Source: Elusimicrobiota bacterium (GTDB taxonomy: Bacteria > Elusimicrobiota > Elusimicrobia > UBA1565 > UBA9628). From it: a stretch of 53,378 nt of DNA. Made by a program: the position numbers and the translations under genes. Positions 43,530-52,251 of the stretch are shown piece after piece; position 1 is the first letter of the stretch, and each line of letters begins with the position of its first letter. The notes under the pieces were generated by a model. It had not been told where the DNA came from. It searched no databases and saw only the letters and a program-made list of their open reading frames with translations. The stretch is from the NCBI GenBank assembly GCA_027406905.1, contig DAHZHT010000012.1, forward strand, positions 1-53,378. Reading direction: 5' to 3'.

Positions 43530-44690
43530 ATGAGAATATCGGCGCTGGCGGCTTTGATGGCGTGTTTCACGCCCCATCTTTATGCCGGGGCTTTTTCGCG
43601 GAGTGTCGTGGGAAACAACGGAGTCATGCCGATGAATTTTTCCGGTGTCTCAAATTTTGAAGTTTTGCCTCAGAATGCGGCGGCTTTGTCTCCCAGTCTT
43701 GGCGCGCCTTTAAATGAGGCTGCGTCTGTTTTGCCCAGTCCCGTTCCTCCGGCGCTTCCAGTCGGCGTTTTTTCGGCCATGCCCATTAACCCTCGTTTTT
43801 CCGCTTCGTCTCCTCAAGCCCAGTCCGAGAGAGAGAATTCAAAAGGGCCTTTAGCGCGGAGTTCTTTCACGGCCTCAAAAAATCAAGGTTCTCCTGTTTT
43901 CAAGAATATTCGGCATCGCGCCCTTGAAATTCGAGAGCCTCTTCAAAATCTGAAGGCTTGGGAAAATGACGCAAAAAAATCGGCCGAAAACGGACGAAAA
44001 ATTAGCGATGATTTGTGGAGGCTTTTATACCAAGGGAGATCCTTGTCCCGCGGGCAATTGTCTAAGAACTCTTTGCCTAAATCCAATGCCTCGTCTTTGA
44101 CTTCTCTCCTGCTTGCCCAGCCGAATTCATTCAATGCGGCTTTTCCGCAAGGCTTGGACGGCCATTCTTCCGATTCCTCGGGAAAATTAAACTCCGCGCC
44201 GACTCCGTGGCCCACGATCGCCTCGGGGCGGGATCCGGCTGTTTCCGCGACCGGAGAAATTCCGTCTCCGGGAGATTCCGGCAATAAAATTTCTCTCGAC
44301 TCTTTGGCAAAGCCCGCCACTCCGGCTGAGATGGATAGCGGCTTTGGGGGAGATTTATTATCGGGCATTTCTTTCGCCGGTCGATTCCCAGTCTTAATCG
44401 TCATGCGCGTGGCGCGGAAGATTTTGGACTTTTCCCTTTTCCGCAGGATGATGGGCCTCTCTCAAGATTCTGCTTCCAAAGCCTTCTTGGGTTCCAGTTC
44501 CAAACGAGCTCTTTTTATCGCCTTTAACTCCAATGGAGTTTCAAGCCATTCCCACTCCGCCTTGAGCGCGATTTCGGCCGCCGATATGCCGCCCTTGTCG
44601 GGAACCGACGATGTGGCAAAATGGTGGCTTTCCTTGAGCCTTTTGCCAGTTCTAGTCGCGGCCATTTTGTTTCGCCGCTCATTTTTGTGA
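43530..44690 (+). CDS. Exported Ser/Pro-rich protein with a C-terminal membrane anchor
   Basis: I do not recognise this 386-residue protein. It has a signal peptide (1-20), a low-complexity Ser/Pro/Ala-rich body, a short helical part (about 125-170), and a C-terminal hydrophobic segment (residues 362-381) followed by RRSFL. The layout (signal peptide, low-complexity stalk, hydrophobic C-terminal helix, basic tail) is that of proteins with C-terminal sorting signals, but none of the known motifs (LPXTG, PEP-CTERM, GlyGly-CTERM) is clear. It lies 42 nt after the giant gene and may be cotranscribed with it. Function unknown. Confidence 0.68.
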   Translation: MRISALAALMACFTPHLYAGAFSRSVVGNNGVMPMNFSGVSNFEVLPQNAAALSPSLGAPLNEAASVLPSPVPPALPVGVFSAMPINPRFSASSPQAQSERENSKGPLARSSFTASKNQGSPVFKNIRHRALEIREPLQNLKAWENDAKKSAENGRKISDDLWRLLYQGRSLSRGQLSKNSLPKSNASSLTSLLLAQPNSFNAAFPQGLDGHSSDSSGKLNSAPTPWPTIASGRDPAVSATGEIPSPGDSGNKISLDSLAKPATPAEMDSGFGGDLLSGISFAGRFPVLIVMRVARKILDFSLFRRMMGLSQDSASKAFLGSSSKRALFIAFNSNGVSSHSHSALSAISAADMPPLSGTDDVAKWWLSLSLLPVLVAAILFRRSFL

Positions 44691-44695
44691 AAACG

Positions 44696-45430
44696 ATGAA
44701 AAATCGAAACCTCATCGGTCTTTTGTGTATGGGAGCTTTGTTGATTCTCGCGGGTTGCGGCGGAGCTCCTAGAAAAATCGTGGTTTTAGATTTTGCCGAG
44801 GGCCGCGTTGTCGATCTCTCAATTACTGAAAAATTAACCGGAGTCAACGATTATGTTTTTTTCTCTCTTCCTAAAAAGAGCGAGTTTTTAGACGGCTACA
44901 TTCAAGGCGTCGTGACCGATTATGCCGACAATCCCATTCAGGGAGTGGTGGTCCGCGCGGTGGCCTCGGCGGAAGGCCAGGAAAGCCAAGATCAATTTGA
45001 TACCGGGGAAAAGGCCTTGGCCGTCAGCTCTTTCGATCCTGGAGTTAGCGATTCAAACGGCTTTTACCGAATTCGCTTTTCCTTGCCCATTGTCAACGGC
45101 ATTGTCGATGTCCGGGGAAAGTTAGTGTATAACCCCGGCTGGGAAGAAGAAAAAGCTAATCTTGGAAAAGCATATGAGCCTCAGATGAAGCAGAGCCCGT
45201 TTAGGCTCTATTACGAGGAAAAAACTGGGATGATCGTTTTTGCGGAAGGAATACGCAAGGTCATTGTCGCTCCGGTTCGCGGTCTTTCCGATGGCACGGC
45301 TTCGGCTCCTTTGCCGGGAACATTGCCGCCTTCTTCTCAATCCTCAGCTGCTCCAAAAAAGGAAGCCTCAAAACCGGCGGCATCTAAGTCGGAAGATGAT
45401 CTCTTTAAGGGATTTGGATTCGGTCCTTAA
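44696..45430 (+). CDS. Lipoprotein with a carboxypeptidase-regulatory-like domain
   Basis: This 244-residue lipoprotein has lipobox LAGC (C21). Residues about 65-150 form a carboxypeptidase-regulatory-like beta domain: IQGVVTDYADNPIQGVVVRAV, then SDSNGFYRIRFSLP. Such domains act as rigid spacers or adhesion modules on secreted proteins. The C-terminus is Pro/Ala/Lys-rich. The start is the ATG at 44696, six bases after the previous stop; a reading from 44621 would overlap that gene and move the lipobox away from the N-terminus. It precedes the cysteine desulfurase gene by 2 nt. Confidence 0.8.
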   Translation: MKNRNLIGLLCMGALLILAGCGGAPRKIVVLDFAEGRVVDLSITEKLTGVNDYVFFSLPKKSEFLDGYIQGVVTDYADNPIQGVVVRAVASAEGQESQDQFDTGEKALAVSSFDPGVSDSNGFYRIRFSLPIVNGIVDVRGKLVYNPGWEEEKANLGKAYEPQMKQSPFRLYYEEKTGMIVFAEGIRKVIVAPVRGLSDGTASAPLPGTLPPSSQSSAAPKKEASKPAASKSEDDLFKGFGFGP

Positions 45431-45432
45431 TC

Positions 45433-46593
45433 ATGTTGGAGTCGGCTTACCTCGATTATAACGCGACCGCACCTATTCGGCCGGAGGTGATGGGAGCGGT
45501 CTCTCCCTTTTTGAAAGACGGCTTTGCCAACCCCAATAGCCCTTACCGGATTGGACAAGAAGTCCGCCGCGCCCTTGAGCTCGCGCGCGAGCGGGTCGCG
45601 CGCCTTTTAGGCGCTAAAAATCCGGGCGAAATTGTCTTTACTTCTTCCGGTTCTGAGGCCAATTCCGCCGCCCTTTACGGAGCCGCTTGGCATTCTTTGC
45701 AGCAAAGCGGGAGAAATAAAATTATCGTCAGCGCCGTCGAGCATGAGAGCATGCGTGAAATACTCCCGATTTTGTCGAGTCAAGGTTTTAAGATTTATGA
45801 GACGGGGGTGGACTCAAACGGACTCATTGATGACGGTTCTCTATTAGAGGCCATAGATGAACGCACGGCCTTGGTTTCTGTCATGCAGGCCAATAACGAG
45901 ACAGGGGTCATTCAACCCATTGAAAAAATAGCGGCTGTTTGCCGAGAAAGAGGAGTTCTTTTTCACTCCGATGCGGTTCAGTCGGCGGGGAAAATACCCC
46001 TTGATGTCGAGACTCTGGGCGTAGATTTGTTGTCGATTTCCGGTCACAAATTGGGCGCTCTCAAAGGCGCGGGGGCTTTGTATATTCGAAACGGGGTTAA
46101 ACTTTTTCCGCTCATCGCAGGACTTCAAGAAAAAAGGCGCCGGGGCGGCACCGAAAACGTGATTGGAATTGTGGCCCTGGGAGTCGCCGCCCAGTTGAGT
46201 TTAGCGGAGTTGTCCAATTCCCAGCGATATTTATCCTGGAGGAGACAAATTGAAGACGGCTGTCTTTCCGCGTCCAACGTGCGCTTAAATGGGGGCGAGG
46301 GGCCTCGATTGCCGAACACTTCGAATTTTTCAATTGAAGGCGTTGATGGTCATTCTTTGGCGATCGCGTTTGATTTAGCGGGAGTGTGCGTTTCAAGCGG
46401 TTCTGCGTGCGCGACGGGGTTGTCAAGCCCGTCTCATGTTCTTCGCGCGATGGGCCTTCCTAAAAATTTAATTAAGGGCGCTTTGCGGGTTTCAACGGGT
46501 TGGAGAACCACCCAGGAAGAGGTTGACCGCTTTATCGAAGTTTTTCCGAGAGTGGTGAATAAAATGCGCTCGGTCTCTTTGGTCCCGGCATGA
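45433..46593 (+). CDS. Cysteine desulfurase (NifS/IscS family)
   Basis: This 386-residue PLP enzyme has SGSEANSAALYG, the pyridoxal lysine K206 in SGHKLGALKG, and the catalytic cysteine C326 in SSGSACATG. It removes sulfur from cysteine, leaving alanine, and passes it as a persulfide. The next gene, mnmA, is the expected acceptor in tRNA 2-thiouridine synthesis, and its ATG overlaps this gene's TGA (ATGA). Supply to Fe-S cluster assembly is also possible, because no other desulfurase or scaffold gene is in view. Confidence 0.95.
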   Translation: MLESAYLDYNATAPIRPEVMGAVSPFLKDGFANPNSPYRIGQEVRRALELARERVARLLGAKNPGEIVFTSSGSEANSAALYGAAWHSLQQSGRNKIIVSAVEHESMREILPILSSQGFKIYETGVDSNGLIDDGSLLEAIDERTALVSVMQANNETGVIQPIEKIAAVCRERGVLFHSDAVQSAGKIPLDVETLGVDLLSISGHKLGALKGAGALYIRNGVKLFPLIAGLQEKRRRGGTENVIGIVALGVAAQLSLAELSNSQRYLSWRRQIEDGCLSASNVRLNGGEGPRLPNTSNFSIEGVDGHSLAIAFDLAGVCVSSGSACATGLSSPSHVLRAMGLPKNLIKGALRVSTGWRTTQEEVDRFIEVFPRVVNKMRSVSLVPA

Positions 46594-47663
46594 ATCAAAA
46601 GCGAGTCATCGTGGCGATGTCGGGCGGCGTTGACAGTTCAGTGGCCGCCGCATTACTAGTCGAACAAGGTTTTGAAGTTATTGGGGTCACCCTTCAACTT
46701 TTGCCCGGGGCTTCAACCGGCTTTGGCTGTTGCGGCTCTCCCGCCGACATTGCCGATGCCGTGGCGGTGGCCTCTCGCCTTAATATCTCTCATTACGTTA
46801 TCACCATGGACGAACTTTTTGAAGATAAGGTCATTAGACCTTTTGTCGAATCCTATCTTCGGGGAGATACGCCAAACCCCTGCGCTCTTTGTAACCGTTT
46901 CGTCAAATTTGGGCATCTCTTGGGTCTTAGCGAGGCTTGGGATGCCGGTTTTCTCGCTACCGGCCATTACGCGCGCGTTAAAGAAGGAAAACTTTACCGC
47001 GCCCAAGATGAAAACAAGGATCAGACTTATTTCCTTTATAATTTAGGTCCGCGCGAATTATTCCGCTTGGTTTTTCCCGTTGGAGATTTGTCAAAGCCCG
47101 AGGTTCGCTCTTATGCCAGACGCCTGGGGCTTGAGACTGCCGATAAGCCTGAAAGTCAGGAAATTTGTTTTATTCCCAATCGCGATTACCGCGGATTTGT
47201 AAAATCCCATCCGCTGAGTTCGGGCCTTGATTTTGCGCTTAAGTCCGGTCCGATTAAAGACGTTTCCGGACGAGAACTGGGCCGCCATCAGGGGACCGTT
47301 GATTATACGATAGGACAGAGAAAAGGGCTTGTGTCAGGCTCTCATGCGCCTAAATATGTCGTGCGTTTGGATCCTAAAAATCAAACGGTCATCGTTGGAG
47401 AAAAAGAAGAGACGATGTCTTCGGTCTGTGAAATTTCCGACATGACCTGGACCTCTGGAAATCCCATTGCCCAGGGCCAGGCCTTGGTCCGCATTCGCCA
47501 TCGTCACCCGCCAGCGCCTGCTCATTTTTCTCTCAATAAAGAGGGGCGGCTTCGCGTTCGTTTTGATTCTCCCCAGAGGGCGATTACCCCCGGGCAATCG
47601 GCGGTTTTCTACCGCGGAGAAGAAGTCCTTGGGGGCGGAATGATTAAGGAGGTTATTGAATGA
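46590..47663 (+). CDS. mnmA: tRNA-specific 2-thiouridylase
   Basis: This 357-residue protein has the PP-loop SGGVDSS (11-17), the catalytic cysteines C98 (NPCALC) and C193 (SQEICFIP), and the C-terminal beta-barrel of the family. It activates uridine 34 of tRNA(Lys/Glu/Gln) with ATP and inserts sulfur to give 2-thiouridine. It is translationally coupled to the cysteine desulfurase upstream and to the lipoprotein downstream (ATGA at both junctions). Length is normal. Confidence 0.97.
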   Translation: MNQKRVIVAMSGGVDSSVAAALLVEQGFEVIGVTLQLLPGASTGFGCCGSPADIADAVAVASRLNISHYVITMDELFEDKVIRPFVESYLRGDTPNPCALCNRFVKFGHLLGLSEAWDAGFLATGHYARVKEGKLYRAQDENKDQTYFLYNLGPRELFRLVFPVGDLSKPEVRSYARRLGLETADKPESQEICFIPNRDYRGFVKSHPLSSGLDFALKSGPIKDVSGRELGRHQGTVDYTIGQRKGLVSGSHAPKYVVRLDPKNQTVIVGEKEETMSSVCEISDMTWTSGNPIAQGQALVRIRHRHPPAPAHFSLNKEGRLRVRFDSPQRAITPGQSAVFYRGEEVLGGGMIKEVIE

Positions 47664-48148
47664 GACAAAGCTTTATTTTTTTTGCCGCTTTAGCGACGGC
47701 ATTAGCTTGCGCGCCGTCTACAAAACTCTTTTCTGATTCATCTTCCCGCGCGATGGATGCAGAAGCTTCCAAGGTGCGGGTTCAAGCGGATGAATCCCAG
47801 ACACTGTCTTTTTTGGGAAATATTGATTCCGCCATCGCCGCCTACTATCATGACACCGGCTCTATTCCTCCCGATATCAAATCCTTGGTTCCCAAATATC
47901 TATTTGAAATTCCGATTGTAGAATTGGGACTCCCGGACTATAGAAATACTCGAATGGTAACGGTTTATCCGTCTAGTATTTTAAAAGACGGCAGGGTCAA
48001 TGGAAAGAAAATTAAAAATACTGGCGGCTGGGGATATGTCGTTAATGGAAATCAGGTGATCGCTTTTGTTGATTCAACGGCGGCTCTTCGCTATCCCTTG
48101 GATACTCACGCGCCTAAATATTGGTATCAGCAATCCGGCGCGCGGTAG
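47660..48148 (+). CDS. Lipoprotein with a pseudopilin-like domain
   Basis: This is a 162-residue protein with lipobox ALAC (C17). Residues about 40-140 contain NIDSAIAAYYHDTGSIPPDIKSLVPKYL and GGWGYVVNGNQVIAFVD, resembling the C-terminal part of type II secretion major pseudopilin (GspG), but without a prepilin N-terminus. The function is unknown. The start overlaps the mnmA stop (ATGA). The RDD protein at 23725 carries a distantly similar C-terminal region. The convergent C1 peptidase gene ends 19 nt away. Confidence 0.75.
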   Translation: MRQSFIFFAALATALACAPSTKLFSDSSSRAMDAEASKVRVQADESQTLSFLGNIDSAIAAYYHDTGSIPPDIKSLVPKYLFEIPIVELGLPDYRNTRMVTVYPSSILKDGRVNGKKIKNTGGWGYVVNGNQVIAFVDSTAALRYPLDTHAPKYWYQQSGAR

Positions 48149-48167
48149 CTAGAGGTCTGAGGGGAAT

Positions 48168-50039
48168 TTAGTCCTCATTGGCGATATTTCTGGCTTTTCC
48201 GTCCCAGGCTTTTTTCTCTTTCTCGCTCAAAAATTTCCTGTGTACGATTGCTTCGTAGACGTTTTCTTTAAACCAGTCTAAATACATATGATAGATGCCC
48301 TTTGTCCCGACTTTGTCTCCCCAGGAATTTTCCACTCGGAATTTGACTATGGGAGCCTTTTCATCCGGACGATCGTAACCGGTGAAGGCCATGGCGTGAT
48401 TGGGCGTTCTGAGCCAAAGATAGGTCGCGTCATCCCGAGATATTTTTTCTTTCTTCTCGGCTTCGGAAAAGCCGTAGACGGATTGCCTGTCATAAATTTG
48501 GGGATGCATAATTCCGGTCGTATTGTCGGTATCCCGGCCCATTTGAGCCGCAAACCAGATGGGATGGCCTTCATCAATAGAGGCGGCGACTAGTTCCGCC
48601 ATGCGCTCCGCTCCGGTTTGGATGAAGCGGTGGTTAAAGGCGGGCTCCCCCGGTTTGGAAGCCCCGATGGCTGAATTTTCGGCTTCATAGACGGCGCCCT
48701 TTTCTTTTCGCGAATAATTGGCCACGGTGACGTAGTCTTCCGGGTTAAATTCGGCGATTTTTTTTGAGAACTCTTGCGGCGTATATCGGGTGATTGTCGC
48801 TGGAATTTTCGAGACCTCTTCCGGCTTTTCCACTTTCGCGTCTTGTCTGAAATCAAATTCAGCCGGGGGCGTTCCCAAGTGAGTGGAGAGAATTTTCCAG
48901 GTTCGCTTAAGGGCATTTTCCTTTATTTGGGCGGCTTTTTTCGCCGTGTTCAAAGACGGTTTTTGGCGCAGGAGATTTATCAACTCCGACGCGTAGAGTG
49001 AAAGAGAAGACTGAAGTTCGCTTTCCAAGAGAGCGCTGTTTTGAGAGCTTGCGGTTTCCGCCATCGCCCGTTTCGGGATAAGCCCGTATTTCGAGACTAG
49101 AAATTGAAACCAGTTGAACCATCCGCCGTCGCCGATTTTATCCATCGGAGTCATGAGAGATCGAAACTTTTGATCGGGAATATTAGCGCCGGCCATTTTG
49201 GCGAGCGCGACACGGAGGGTTTTTTCCATATAGCTGTTTGATTGTTCCAGCATGCTGAAAAAATAAATGTAGTTTTCGGAAAACTCGAAATCTTTTGGCA
49301 GCTTTTTTTCTGCCAAGAGATGGGACCTGATCGCGTTAAGACCCGCAAAAATCCAGCATCGTCCGGACTGGGATTGATCGGTAATCATTCCATCGGGAAT
49401 TTTCACGGTATAGCCAGTATTGTGTTCGGCGATGATTTTCCGGTTGAGAGCGACCTTGTCAAAACCGAGGTTTTCAGCCGCGTCTCTGAGCCTTTGGACT
49501 TCTGGCGAGGCCTTGGCGTTTTCTTCTTTCATTTTTTCGACCCAGTCGGCGGGAATATCCTTTCGTTTCTTCGCGATTGCGATCATTTCCTTAAGCTGGA
49601 GAAGAGCTGGATTTTTGGAAGCGAATTTCTTTCCAAGGGCGGCTTTCCGTTTGCGGGAGACCTTGACATCTTTCCGGTTGTCTGAATTTCCGAGAGCGTT
49701 GTTTTTCGACTCAGGAGAAGGGGTTTCTTCTTTCAATAATTGCTCGGAGAGAGTGGTATTGTTTCTCAAAGCGGGCGGCAAAGATTCTTCTTGAAGCGGC
49801 GCCAGCGCGGAGGGAATCTCAAGAGGCGTGAGGGTCTTTAGGGAATCGTCCCCAATCTTTTCTTGAAGAGAAGGGTTTAGCGCGCCTTGCCCGATTCCTG
49901 AGGGCATCGCTTCTATGGAGGGCGATTTTTCCGAAAATTCAGCGGCGAAGGTCGGAGGCAATATCTGCGTGATAAAAAGCGCGGCAATCAAGGCCGCCCT
50001 TATCCATTCGTGGCCACTTCGTCGAATTGTCTTTTTCAT
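48168..50039 (-). CDS. Exported C1B cysteine peptidase (bleomycin hydrolase / aminopeptidase C type)
   Basis: This 623-residue papain-fold peptidase of the C1B group has catalytic C228 (QSGRCWIFAG), oxyanion Q222, H548 (NHAMAFTGYD) and N571 (ENSWGD). Bleomycin hydrolase/PepC enzymes normally work in the cytoplasm as hexameric aminopeptidases. Here a signal peptide (about 1-33, PPTFAA) and a Pro/Ser/Leu-rich linker of about 110 residues precede the catalytic domain, so it should act outside the cytoplasm. A GGAG ribosome binding site lies upstream of the ATG. It has its own promoter with the shared inverted repeat. No catalytic residue is missing. Confidence 0.92.
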   Translation of the reverse strand: MKKTIRRSGHEWIRAALIAALFITQILPPTFAAEFSEKSPSIEAMPSGIGQGALNPSLQEKIGDDSLKTLTPLEIPSALAPLQEESLPPALRNNTTLSEQLLKEETPSPESKNNALGNSDNRKDVKVSRKRKAALGKKFASKNPALLQLKEMIAIAKKRKDIPADWVEKMKEENAKASPEVQRLRDAAENLGFDKVALNRKIIAEHNTGYTVKIPDGMITDQSQSGRCWIFAGLNAIRSHLLAEKKLPKDFEFSENYIYFFSMLEQSNSYMEKTLRVALAKMAGANIPDQKFRSLMTPMDKIGDGGWFNWFQFLVSKYGLIPKRAMAETASSQNSALLESELQSSLSLYASELINLLRQKPSLNTAKKAAQIKENALKRTWKILSTHLGTPPAEFDFRQDAKVEKPEEVSKIPATITRYTPQEFSKKIAEFNPEDYVTVANYSRKEKGAVYEAENSAIGASKPGEPAFNHRFIQTGAERMAELVAASIDEGHPIWFAAQMGRDTDNTTGIMHPQIYDRQSVYGFSEAEKKEKISRDDATYLWLRTPNHAMAFTGYDRPDEKAPIVKFRVENSWGDKVGTKGIYHMYLDWFKENVYEAIVHRKFLSEKEKKAWDGKARNIANED

Positions 50040-50075
50040 TGTAAATCTCCAGGCGCTTATTTTTTCTTCCGTAAT

Positions 50076-50143
50076 ACTATACGAGGAATCCTTTCATCTT
50101 AGAAGGGCCATTAGACCTAGGAGTCTCATGGGTATTTTGGCCT
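50076..50143 (-). promoter_or_regulatory. C1 peptidase promoter with the shared inverted repeat
   Basis: In the gene direction: distal copy AGGCC-AAAA-TACCC (50143-50130), proximal copy AGGTC-TAAT-GGCCC (50118-50105), 23 bp, then -10 TATAGT (50081-50076). The copies start 25 bp apart. Unlike the other three units, a leader of about 30 nt with a ribosome binding site follows. Confidence 0.72.
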
Positions 50144-50153
50144 AAGGCCTAAA

Positions 50154-52244
50154 TCAGCGAGAGAGCTTTTCGATGAAGGCTTTATTGCTGGGCTCGCGCC
50201 CCAGGAAGTCTTTCATTGATTCCATTTCCGGGCGCTCGCTTCCCTGTTCGAGAATTTTTTTCCTGTAATCCATGCCGACGGTGGGGTTTAAAACGCCCTC
50301 TTTTTTAAAGCGGGAGAACAGGTCATCGGCAAAAACCTCAGACCACAGGTAGGAATAATATCCGGCCCCGTATCCGCCAAGAAGATGCCCGAAGCTGGCG
50401 GCAAAATGGGTGTTTTCCTGCGGCGGGAAAAGCCCGATTGAGCCCATGATTTGATTAAAAATCGTATTGACATCGCCGGGCATGGTCGCGTGAACGGTCA
50501 GATCTGCCAGGGCAAAGGCTAGTTGTCTGAGATAGGCTAGGGATTGTCCGAGCTTTTTAGATTGCCTCATTTGCTTGAGAAATGCGGAGGGGAGTTTCTT
50601 TGAAGAATCGCGGTAATGGCCGGAAATGTTTTTTAATACTTCGGGTTCCCACACGAAGCGTTCCATCATTTGGGAAGGGGCTTCGACAAAATCCAAGGCC
50701 ACGTTGGAACCGGCAAAGCTGGCGTACCTGGCCTTGGTGAGCGTTTGATGCATCAGGTGTCCGAATTCATGGAAAAATGTTTCCACCTCGTCGAAATTAA
50801 GCAAGGCCGGGCGATCGGAACGCGGAGGACTGAGATTGGCGACCATCGCCGCTACGGGGTTTTTGTATCCGTTTTTAAGTTCTCGCCCGTTAATTAAAGG
50901 AAAGGCCGCGGCATGCCCGAATTTACCGGGCCGGGGATAGAGATCGAGATAAAAATGCCCGATCCGCTCATTGGTTTTCGCGTCTCTGATTTCAAAGGCG
51001 CGGACATCCTTGTGCCAAACGTCGGGATTTTGGATTTCAGAGAAACGGAGCCCTAGAATCTGTTGATAGCTTTTAAGCGTTCCTTCGACCACTTGATTGA
51101 CCGGAAAATATTCCTTGAGTGAACCCGCGTCTAATTGGTTTTGGCTTTGATGCCATTTGCTGAGATAATAGGCTTTTTCCCATGAATGAATTTCTTGGGC
51201 CTCAGGGAAGTCTTTTTTCTTGATTTTTAGAAGCTCTTTTAGTTCCGCGTCGCCCTTGGACCGCAAAAGCGGCAAGAGCCCGTTTAGAAAATTCCAGACA
51301 TTTTCCGGCTTCTCGGCCATGCGGTCTTCAAGGGCCATTTCCGCATAAGAAGGATATCCTTGGATTTTGGCCGATTCGTCTCTGAGCTTGAGAGCTTCTT
51401 GAAGAAGGGGAGTGTTTTTTTCGGCCGCGCGGTTGTTGTATTTAAATTCAAGCTCTTTTCTGAGTTTTGAATTTTCGGCTTGCTGCATGAATGGAACATA
51501 ATCGGGATATTTGAGGGTGACGATATGTTTTCCGTTCGCGTCTTTTTGAAGTCCATTGACATAGTCTTGGGGCATGCCCTTGAGCTCTTCCCGGCTAACC
51601 GCGATAAAGTCATTGCTGTCGTTAATGTTTCTCTGAAATTCCATCGCGATCTGCCCCAGTCTCTCCTCTATTTTTGTGAGTTTCTCTCTTTTGTCCGCCG
51701 GGAGGCCCACTCCGCGAGACTGAAGGGTCTCAAGGCCGTTTTTAAGCAAAAAAGCGTCTTTATCATCCAGATTCTCTTTTTTTTGAGCGCAGAGGCTTAA
51801 GACTTTATAAAGGGCTTCGTAATCGACGTGGGCGTCAAATTTTTGGGCTTTTTCCTCGATTTGTTCCGCCGTTTGGCGAATTTGAAGATTGGGTGAAACC
51901 TGACTTAAAAAAATCAGGGGCTGGATTTTATCTGAATAATCGGCGGAGGCTTCTTCAAGGGCTTTGGCCGTGTTCTCAAAATTAATTTGATCTTGAGGAG
52001 TTGAGATAATCTTTTGTATCTGGGTTTGATAGCGGGTTTCCGCTTCCTGATATTGCCCGAGCATTTCCTGGGGGCTTAGGAAAAAAGACAGTTCGGGCCC
52101 CGTCAGCGGGTGGTTGGGGGTCAAGGCCTCGGAGGCGGGGACTTCCGGCTCGCTTAAATTGGCGGCCATTGAGGCCGTGTTTTGGAAAATAAGCGTTCCA
52201 AGGAGTAAAGAGAGAATTATTTTTTGAAGCCATGATCTATTCAT
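50154..52244 (-). CDS. Exported M3-family metallopeptidase (oligopeptidase A / thimet type)
   Basis: This 696-residue M3 peptidase has the zinc motif HEFGH (492-496), third ligand E521 (DFVEAPSQ), and the substrate-binding GYGAGYYSYLWSEVFADDLF segment. M3 enzymes are closed, clam-shaped oligopeptidases cutting short peptides, mostly in the cytoplasm. Here a signal peptide (1-29, ASMAA) predicts export. It lies upstream of the C1 peptidase on the same strand but 115 nt separate them and each has its own promoter of the same type. Together they could degrade peptides outside the cytoplasm to amino acids. The start is the ATG 7 nt after a perfect TATAAT. Confidence 0.93.
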   Translation of the reverse strand: MNRSWLQKIILSLLLGTLIFQNTASMAANLSEPEVPASEALTPNHPLTGPELSFFLSPQEMLGQYQEAETRYQTQIQKIISTPQDQINFENTAKALEEASADYSDKIQPLIFLSQVSPNLQIRQTAEQIEEKAQKFDAHVDYEALYKVLSLCAQKKENLDDKDAFLLKNGLETLQSRGVGLPADKREKLTKIEERLGQIAMEFQRNINDSNDFIAVSREELKGMPQDYVNGLQKDANGKHIVTLKYPDYVPFMQQAENSKLRKELEFKYNNRAAEKNTPLLQEALKLRDESAKIQGYPSYAEMALEDRMAEKPENVWNFLNGLLPLLRSKGDAELKELLKIKKKDFPEAQEIHSWEKAYYLSKWHQSQNQLDAGSLKEYFPVNQVVEGTLKSYQQILGLRFSEIQNPDVWHKDVRAFEIRDAKTNERIGHFYLDLYPRPGKFGHAAAFPLINGRELKNGYKNPVAAMVANLSPPRSDRPALLNFDEVETFFHEFGHLMHQTLTKARYASFAGSNVALDFVEAPSQMMERFVWEPEVLKNISGHYRDSSKKLPSAFLKQMRQSKKLGQSLAYLRQLAFALADLTVHATMPGDVNTIFNQIMGSIGLFPPQENTHFAASFGHLLGGYGAGYYSYLWSEVFADDLFSRFKKEGVLNPTVGMDYRKKILEQGSERPEMESMKDFLGREPSNKAFIEKLSR

Positions 52245-52251
52245 AACGTTT

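Noticed and set aside
43943..44404. Open frame of 153 codons on the minus strand
   Set aside because: It lies wholly antisense to the Ser/Pro-rich exported protein, whose signal peptide and anchored C-terminus make the plus-strand reading convincing.
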